DNA of 64,000 nucleotides from Chitinophagales bacterium (GTDB lineage: Bacteria > Bacteroidota > Bacteroidia > Chitinophagales > Chitinophagaceae), in the NCBI GenBank assembly GCA_015655015.1, contig JAATFV010000116.1:248001-312000 (forward strand), read 5' to 3'. The position numbers and the translations under genes are program-made. Below, one piece after another: positions 58,401 to 64,000 of this stretch. The notes under the pieces were generated by a model, which did no database searches, was not told the origin of the DNA, and saw only the letters and a program-made list of their open reading frames with translations. The number at the start of each line of letters is the position of its first letter. Position 1 is the first letter of the stretch.

Positions 58401-61400
58401 ATGCAATTTTCGGCACTTCGCCGGCCTCCTTATGTTTGGGACCGGCTACTAACCAAAACTCTGCGAGTTATGAAATTAACCGCGGCATTATTACTCACCG
58501 CCCTGCTTCAGGTCAGCGCCAGGGGGTATTCGCAGATCAATCTCTCCGGAAAAAACCTCCGGCTGCAGTCGGTTTTCAGGGAGATCAAAAAGCAAAGCGG
58601 ATATAATTTCCTGTTCCGCTACGAACTGCTCGAGGAAGCCGGTCCCGTCACCGTATACCTCAAGGACGCCTCGCTCGAAAACGCCCTGGAGGAATGCCTG
58701 AAAGGTAAGGAACTCACCTACGAGATCCTGGAGAAAACCGTCATCATCCGAAAAAAGATCGTCGCCTTACCCAAAGAGGATCCGCTCCCGCCACCGATCA
58801 CCGTTAAAGGGAGAATCACCAACAGCAGCGGCGAACCTGTCATCGCATCCATCGTCATAAAAGGCTCCGGCATCGGCGTCACCAGCAACGGCGATGGCTA
58901 TTTTGAATTGAAGGCCGTCGACGGGAACGCTACGCTCGTTATCTCCGGCATCGGCATCGAAACAAAAGAAGTCAGGATCAACGGACGGACAAACCTGGCC
59001 ATAACCGCCAACAAACTCGTCAATGCACAGGAAGAAGTGGTCGTCAACGCCATGGGCGTTGGGAAAAGCCGCAAGAGCATCACCTACGCCACCCAAACCG
59101 TCAGCTCCGACGAGGTCCTTAAAGTAAAGGACGTCAGCTTCGCCAATGCCCTCGCAGGGAAGGTGGCCGGGGCCGTCATCACGAAAGGCAACTTCGGACC
59201 GGGCAGCTCTACGAAGATCCTGCTGCGCGGTGATAAATCCTTCACCGGCAACAGCGAACCCCTTTACGTAATCGACGGAGCCCCCATGTACGGCGGCTCG
59301 GACCTGCTGGCCAATATCAACCCGGAAGACATCGAAAGCATGCAGGTGATGAAAGGGGCCTCGGCAGCCGCCCTCTACGGCAGCCGCGCCGCTAATGGCG
59401 TCATACTGGTATCGACAAAAAAAGGAAGAGCCGCCGCATCCAAAATCAGCTACTCTTCCGCCTACACACTGGAAGACGCCGTCGATCTCCCGAAATTGCA
59501 AACTACTTACGGCCAGCAAAACCCTGTGTACAATGACAGCTGGGGCGCTAAGATCACCAACGGCAGCGACAGACATCTCAGGGAATTTTTCAAAACAGCC
59601 CGAACAGCCGTTAATGCCGTGTCCCTTACAAGCGGCAGCGACATCGCACAGGTCTATTTGTCTTTCGCCAATACCGACGCAAAAGGCATTCTTATCCATA
59701 ACGATCTTAAACGGAATAATTTTACGTTAAGAGGCTCCTCCCAACTGTTCAATAAAAAACTCACCCTCGACGGGTCTGTCAATTTTACCGACCAGAAAGT
59801 ATATAACCAGAACACCCCGGGCGGCTTCAGCGCACTTCCCGGCATCTACTCCTTCCCGGTAGGGGACGACTGGTCCAAATACAGCGGCGATAACTACGAA
59901 GTCTGGAATCCCCTGAGGTCCATGTATGTTCAAAACTGGCCGTATATCCGGAACGAGACCTTCCCCAACCAAAACCCTTACTGGGTACAGAACCGCAACC
60001 AGAATGACTTTTTCCGCCAGCACACCATCTCCACGATCACGGCCAGGTACAAGGCCACCGGATGGCTCAGCATCCAGGGCCGGGAAATCTATGATATCAT
60101 CAATGACAATTCGGAAACCCGTACCTATGCCTCGACACAGTCTACCGTAGCCGGAGCCAATGGCGGATACGGCCTCAATAAGACCCAGGTCAGATACTCC
60201 TATTCCGACCTCCTGCTCATCGTGAACAAGAACTTCAGTCCTGATATCTCGCTGTCCGGCACCCTCGGCGTGAGCAGTACGAAAACCATCTACAATAGTC
60301 TGGCCTTGTCGAGTACCGTCGCCACTTCACTGACCTACCCCAACTATTTTTCCGTATTTGCCCTCAACGGCCTGTTCAACAAATCCGAGTCCGCAACGAC
60401 CACGCTAAGCCGGGCCGCATTCGGGAACGCCACCCTCGGTTATAAGGACAAGCTATTCCTCGACGTTACGGCAAGGAAAGAATGGAGCTCGACAGTGCGA
60501 CAGGCATTCTTCTATCCTTCCGCAGGCCTTTCCTTCCTGGCGATCCAGCGACAAAAGGCACCCGGCCTGTCTTACCTGAAACTCAGAGGTTCCTTTGCAG
60601 AGGTCGGCAACAGCCTTCCCTTCGGCATCGAGAACTGGCAGCCCCCCTACTCCCTCGACAACAGCGGCAATATCGTCGCCAGGGGCACCCTCCCTTATTT
60701 CGACGGCATCGACACCGTTAACCTCAGACCCGAACGCACCCGGTCCTATGAGTTCGGCGCTGACCTGCGCCTGCTACAGGACCGGCTGAGCATCGGCATC
60801 ACCTATTACCACGCTACCACCTTCGACCAGGTATTCCAGATCCAGGCCCCGGCAGGCTCGGGCGCCAACAATTTCTGGATCAATGGCGGCACCATCCGCA
60901 ACAGGGGCTTCGAAGGGCTCGTCACCTACAAAGCCGCTTTCGGCAAGCTCGGGTGGGTCTCCACGCTCACCTTCTCCCGGAACAAAAATCAGATCCTGGA
61001 GCTGAGCTCGCTGCTAAAAGCCGACCAGTACGTACTAACCAGCTACAACAGCAGCCGCGTAGCCGCCATTTTCCTCACCCGGCCTAAGGATGGTAAATAC
61101 GGTGCCTACGGCGACCTCTATGGCAAAGCCTACCAGTATGACAGCCATGGAAAATTATTGACCGATGCGACAGGCCTGCCACTGACAACGCCTACCATGG
61201 ACAAGTACATCGGAAACGGCAACCCCGACTTCCTCGCAGGCCTCAACAACAGTTTCACCTATGGCAGATTCTCCGCTTCCTTCCTCATCGACAGCCGGTT
61301 CGGCGGCGGAGTCATGAACAGGACGGAGTTGTGGCTGGACTACAAAGGATTGTCGAAAAGAACGGGCATCGCCCGCGACAACGGAGGGGTGCTGGTGAAT

Positions 61401-61718
61401 GGACAAAAGATAGATGCCATGAAATTCTATATCAACCAGACCGGGGCAGGCGCGGCAGCCGTCGGATCGGCCTACTTCTACGACGCCACCAATATCAGGC
61501 TCAGGGAAGCGTCGATAGCATATGCCATACCGTTGTTTAAGAATTTCTTCAGGGATCTGACGGTATCCTTGATCAGCAGAAACGTTTTCTTTATCTATAA
61601 AAAGGCTCCGTTCGATCCCGAAATAGCCGCGACCACCTCTCCCACGACCGGCGGTATCGCCTCTTTCACCATGCCGGCGACGCGATCCTTCGGGCTGTCA
61701 CTCAGAACCACCTTCTAA
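58401..61718 (+). CDS. SusC/RagA TonB-dependent outer-membrane receptor with STN domain
   Basis: This 1105-residue protein has a signal segment (a second Met at residue 24 gives a better signal), an STN domain (LRLQSVFREIKKQSGYNFLF, about residues 52-115), a CarboxypepD-reg-like domain (VKGRITNSSGEPV, then VTSNGDGYFELKA), a plug (KVAGAVITKG, EPLYVIDGAPMYGG, MKGASAAALYGSRAANGVILVSTKKG) and a TonB-dependent barrel ending in RSFGLSLRTTF. It imports oligosaccharides with its SusD partner. The STN domain and FecI/FecR genes upstream mean that it also signals for its own expression. Confidence 0.95.
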   Translation: MQFSALRRPPYVWDRLLTKTLRVMKLTAALLLTALLQVSARGYSQINLSGKNLRLQSVFREIKKQSGYNFLFRYELLEEAGPVTVYLKDASLENALEECLKGKELTYEILEKTVIIRKKIVALPKEDPLPPPITVKGRITNSSGEPVIASIVIKGSGIGVTSNGDGYFELKAVDGNATLVISGIGIETKEVRINGRTNLAITANKLVNAQEEVVVNAMGVGKSRKSITYATQTVSSDEVLKVKDVSFANALAGKVAGAVITKGNFGPGSSTKILLRGDKSFTGNSEPLYVIDGAPMYGGSDLLANINPEDIESMQVMKGASAAALYGSRAANGVILVSTKKGRAAASKISYSSAYTLEDAVDLPKLQTTYGQQNPVYNDSWGAKITNGSDRHLREFFKTARTAVNAVSLTSGSDIAQVYLSFANTDAKGILIHNDLKRNNFTLRGSSQLFNKKLTLDGSVNFTDQKVYNQNTPGGFSALPGIYSFPVGDDWSKYSGDNYEVWNPLRSMYVQNWPYIRNETFPNQNPYWVQNRNQNDFFRQHTISTITARYKATGWLSIQGREIYDIINDNSETRTYASTQSTVAGANGGYGLNKTQVRYSYSDLLLIVNKNFSPDISLSGTLGVSSTKTIYNSLALSSTVATSLTYPNYFSVFALNGLFNKSESATTTLSRAAFGNATLGYKDKLFLDVTARKEWSSTVRQAFFYPSAGLSFLAIQRQKAPGLSYLKLRGSFAEVGNSLPFGIENWQPPYSLDNSGNIVARGTLPYFDGIDTVNLRPERTRSYEFGADLRLLQDRLSIGITYYHATTFDQVFQIQAPAGSGANNFWINGGTIRNRGFEGLVTYKAAFGKLGWVSTLTFSRNKNQILELSSLLKADQYVLTSYNSSRVAAIFLTRPKDGKYGAYGDLYGKAYQYDSHGKLLTDATGLPLTTPTMDKYIGNGNPDFLAGLNNSFTYGRFSASFLIDSRFGGGVMNRTELWLDYKGLSKRTGIARDNGGVLVNGQKIDAMKFYINQTGAGAAAVGSAYFYDATNIRLREASIAYAIPLFKNFFRDLTVSLISRNVFFIYKKAPFDPEIAATTSPTTGGIASFTMPATRSFGLSLRTTF

Positions 61719-61769
61719 AATTTATTTGTATACCACCAAATTCAACTTACACCACCTAATTCAACTAAT
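61707..61769. repeat. ACCACC repeats spanning the SusC stop codon
   Basis: ACCACC blocks begin at 61707, 61732 and 61751. The first contains the last codons (ACC ACC TTC TAA) of SusC, and the later two read ACCACCAAATTCAACTTAC and ACCACCTAATTCAACTAAT, a 19-bp period. The array fills the gap up to the SusD start. Confidence 0.85.
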
Positions 61770-63341
61770 ATGACACCGAGACTTACAGGATGGCTGATCA
61801 TCCTTCTCCCCGCCTTTAGCTCCTGCACCAAGGATTTCAAAGGCATGAACGAGGACAAAAAGCTGATCACCGACAAAATGCTCGAACAGGATGCCAATGA
61901 AGGTGGATACACCCTTCCCGGCATGCAGCTCGGCATCGTCGACGTGCTTTCGACCGCAAATATTGAAATGCAGCAGAACCTCAACGCCGACAATTTCGGA
62001 GGATACATGAGCCTGCCGGCAAATTACTACGCCAATAAGAACAACGGTACCTATACCATGGTGGATAGCTGGAACAACGCGATCTGGAATGTTCCTTCGC
62101 CAAAAGTCCTCAACCAGTGGCTGATGATGTATAAGAAAGGCTTCGAGACCAAATACCCGGACCTCTACTCCCTGGCCATCATCTTCAAGACCTTCGCAGG
62201 TCACCGGCTGGTCGACATCTTCGGCCCCATACCCTATACGCAATATGGATCGTCCAGCGATGTAAAATTCGACTCCGAACAGGAAGCGTATAATACCTTC
62301 TTCACCGAGCTGACGAAGGCCGTCGATGTATTGAAGGCCGCCGAAGCCGCCAACCCCACCGCAGATCTCGTACGGTATGCAAAATTCGACAAATCGCGAT
62401 TCGGCGGCAACTATGCCACCTGGATAAAGGTCGCCAACACCCTCCGGCTCCGCCTGGCCATCCGCATCTCCAAAGTGGATCCCGCCAAAGCCCAAACGGA
62501 AGCCGAAGCCGCCGTCCATGACTCCGGAGGATTGCTGACCGATAAAGAAGGCAACTTCGAGATGACTACCGGCACCGTTCACCCGCTGCTGACCATCACC
62601 CGCGACTGGAACGAGACCCGTCTCAATGCCGCCGTCGAATCCGTCCTGGGAGGATACCATGATCCCAGGCTGGCGAAATATGCCCTGCCGGCAACGGACC
62701 CCTCGCTGGGCGGGGCATTCAAAGGCATCCGCTCCGGCTCGGCTATGAACGATAAATCCTACCTGGGCTACTCGATGGTCAATTTCGTGGACAACCCGTT
62801 CGTAAAACTCATGGACGCCTCCGAAAGCTACTTCCTGCGCGCAGAAGGCGCCGTGAGAGGCTGGGATATGGGGGGAACCGCGCAGGATTTTTACAACCAG
62901 GGAATTACGGCCTCCTTCAACATTCTGAAGCTCTCGGGCGCCGCAGACTATCTGAACGATGCCGCTTCCACCCCCCAGGCCTATGTCGATCCTAACAATA
63001 CCGCCAATAATGCCCCGCCGATCAGCACCATCACCATCAAATGGGATGAGTCGGCCGGCACCGAAGAAAAACTGGAACGTATCCTCACCCAAAAATGGAT
63101 CGCCCTTTTCCCCGACGGACAAGAAGCCTGGTCCGAATTCAGAAGGACCGGATACCCCAGGCTGTACCCGGTAGTGGACAACGAGAGCAACGGAGATATC
63201 CCCGCAGGACAATTCATCAGGCGCATCACGTATCCCACCGCTATCACCAATGCCAGCCAGGCGGCTGTAAAGACAGCCGTCGATGCCTACCTGGGAGGGC
63301 AGGACAAGATTTCCACCCCGATATGGTGGGACGTCGAATAG
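61770..63341 (+). CDS. SusD/RagB-family surface lipoprotein
   Basis: This 523-residue protein has a short signal with lipobox LLPAFSSC near residue 17 and a SusD-like fold (the SusD/RagB type with PF12771-like features). Typical blocks are FKTFAGHRLVDIFGPIPYTQYGSSSD, LRLRLAIRISKVDPAKAQ, ESYFLRAEGAVRGWDMGGTAQDFYNQGI and QKWIALFPDGQEAWSEFRRTGYPRL. It captures the glycan at the cell surface for the SusC channel. It is 51 bp after SusC, and the gap is a repeat array. A long reading frame also exists on the opposite strand but is a shadow. Confidence 0.94.
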   Translation: MTPRLTGWLIILLPAFSSCTKDFKGMNEDKKLITDKMLEQDANEGGYTLPGMQLGIVDVLSTANIEMQQNLNADNFGGYMSLPANYYANKNNGTYTMVDSWNNAIWNVPSPKVLNQWLMMYKKGFETKYPDLYSLAIIFKTFAGHRLVDIFGPIPYTQYGSSSDVKFDSEQEAYNTFFTELTKAVDVLKAAEAANPTADLVRYAKFDKSRFGGNYATWIKVANTLRLRLAIRISKVDPAKAQTEAEAAVHDSGGLLTDKEGNFEMTTGTVHPLLTITRDWNETRLNAAVESVLGGYHDPRLAKYALPATDPSLGGAFKGIRSGSAMNDKSYLGYSMVNFVDNPFVKLMDASESYFLRAEGAVRGWDMGGTAQDFYNQGITASFNILKLSGAADYLNDAASTPQAYVDPNNTANNAPPISTITIKWDESAGTEEKLERILTQKWIALFPDGQEAWSEFRRTGYPRLYPVVDNESNGDIPAGQFIRRITYPTAITNASQAAVKTAVDAYLGGQDKISTPIWWDVE

Positions 63342-63376
63342 CCAACTAAAATTCATAACCTACTATTTTTTGCACG

Positions 63377-64000
63377 ATGATAAAGAGACCGTGTCGCTAT
63401 AGCATTCTCTTATTGGTCGCAGCCGCCCTCTCCGGCTGCCGGCATCAACCGGGCGAGTCCGGCGGAGTAGCCGCAAAAGATGCCTTGGCTACCTTTACCG
63501 TGGCCAACGGTTTTCAGATCGAAATGGTCGCGTCCGAGCCCCTTCTCTCCTCCCCGGTAGACATGGAGATCGACGAGTACGGCCGGATGTACATAGTCGA
63601 GATGCATGGTTATCCCCTCGATAAAAGCGGCAGCGGCCGCATCATGATGCTCACCGACGAGAACGGCGACGGCATCATGGACAGGAATACCGTGTTCAAG
63701 TCCGGGCTCGTACTACCTACCAGCATCATGCGCTGGAAAAAAGGACTGCTCGTTACCGACGCCCCGAATGTCCTCTACCTGGAAGACAGCGACGGCGACG
63801 GAAAGGCCGAACGTACCGATACCCTTCTGACGGGATTTGCCCAGACCAATCCCCAGCATTGCGTGAATACCCCCGTCTATGGGATCGATAACTGGATCTA
63901 CCTGGCCCACCAGGGCGCCGTGGCTACCCGGGAATACAAGCAGGAATTTGGAGACGACGGCAGCGAGATCGTCTACCCCGGGCTGCCCAACGGTCCGAAG
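63377..64000 (+). CDS. PVC-type heme-binding/dehydrogenase lipoprotein, partial
   Basis: The first 208 residues are visible and the gene continues past the window. The N-terminus has a lipobox (ALSGC near residue 21) and the propeller start FTVANGFQIEMVASEPLLSSPVDMEIDEYGRMYIVEMHGYP, followed by calcium-like DENGDGI and DSDGDGK loops, as in the genes at 33167 and 53098. No cytochrome motif is yet visible. It follows SusD by 35 bp and is probably part of the same operon, so an oxidising enzyme or its electron acceptor may be linked to glycan import. Confidence 0.82.
   Translation, partial: MIKRPCRYSILLLVAAALSGCRHQPGESGGVAAKDALATFTVANGFQIEMVASEPLLSSPVDMEIDEYGRMYIVEMHGYPLDKSGSGRIMMLTDENGDGIMDRNTVFKSGLVLPTSIMRWKKGLLVTDAPNVLYLEDSDGDGKAERTDTLLTGFAQTNPQHCVNTPVYGIDNWIYLAHQGAVATREYKQEFGDDGSEIVYPGLPNGPK

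Noticed and set aside
61761..63356. 531-codon ORF on the minus strand opposite SusD
   Set aside because: It has no recognisable domain and mirrors the GC-biased SusD coding sequence, which has clear family motifs; a shadow frame.
1..64000. tRNA or rRNA genes
   Set aside because: No cloverleaf with a GTTCGANNC loop and CCA-ready acceptor, and no rRNA core sequence was recognised by eye; a covariance-model scan was not possible.

Overview
The window looks like chromosomal DNA of a soil- or plant-associated Bacteroidota, most likely of the Chitinophagaceae type. The basis is a FecI/FecR - SusC (with STN domain) - SusD set, many SPII lipoproteins, DUF1080 proteins, GH127/GH29/GH36 glycosidases, PVC-type CxxCH heme proteins, TAnnTTTG-type promoter motifs and a near absence of Shine-Dalgarno sequences. 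The species cannot be named from the sequence alone. No rRNA, tRNA, CRISPR array, transposase or prophage gene was recognised.

Layout. (1) 1-6760: a divergent DeoR regulator and a tightly overlapping operon of agaS, PfkB kinase, class II aldolase, secreted amidohydrolase and GH36 alpha-galactosidase-like enzyme, probably for an alpha-galactoside or galactosamine-type sugar. (2) 7094-10216: a NEW3-domain membrane protein with an ABC ATPase and permease. (3) 10218-17367: an MFS exporter, an SDR with an AraC regulator, a large secreted alpha/beta hydrolase-domain protein and a GH29 fucosidase. (4) 17832-24133: an ECF sigma factor with a TPR/anti-sigma-like membrane protein, a convergent TPR-CHAT protease-like protein, a lipoprotein, and an unannotated small transcript unit. 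(5) 24141-32223: GH127, serine hydrolase, thioredoxin, M81/MlrC peptidase-like protein, small envelope proteins and a parvulin. (6) 32270-42909: a sugar-oxidation locus with a DUF1080 protein, cytochrome c lipoprotein, GMC dehydrogenase with Tat-type small subunit, HUMPS-family enzyme, two dehydrogenases, TIM-barrel isomerase and SMP-30 lactonase. (7) 43034-46337: HxlR-controlled esterase and DUF1080 genes, then a Crp/Fnr regulator and a DoxX-like protein. (8) 46507-55839, minus strand: a second sugar operon (heme lipoprotein, DUF4432, cupin isomerase, TIM-barrel isomerase, Gfo/Idh/MocA, DUF1080) followed by a collagen-like lipoprotein. (9) 56350-64000: FecI - FecR - SusC - SusD and the start of a third heme-type lipoprotein.

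How the genes may work together. Regions 6 and 8-9 look like two parallel pathways for breaking glycosides by oxidation: a dehydrogenase makes a 3-keto sugar, a DUF1080 protein cleaves it, and isomerases, epimerases and a lactonase process the product. In region 6 the GMC enzyme, its small subunit and the cytochrome c fit a glucoside 3-dehydrogenase complex. This is inferred from families and gene order.

Two features are not explained by ordinary annotation. First, many intergenic gaps carry their own family of short degenerate tandem repeats. Each gap has a different sequence, and the first unit often contains the stop codon of the upstream gene; in one case the array runs from one gene's stop codon to the next gene's start codon. 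Second, a GGTTACAT + 16 nt + TACTAATATAT element occurs ahead of the ECF sigma gene, again after the TPR gene, and in a weaker form ahead of a 49-codon ORF that is followed by an intrinsic terminator. This suggests a small ECF regulon with an unannotated product.
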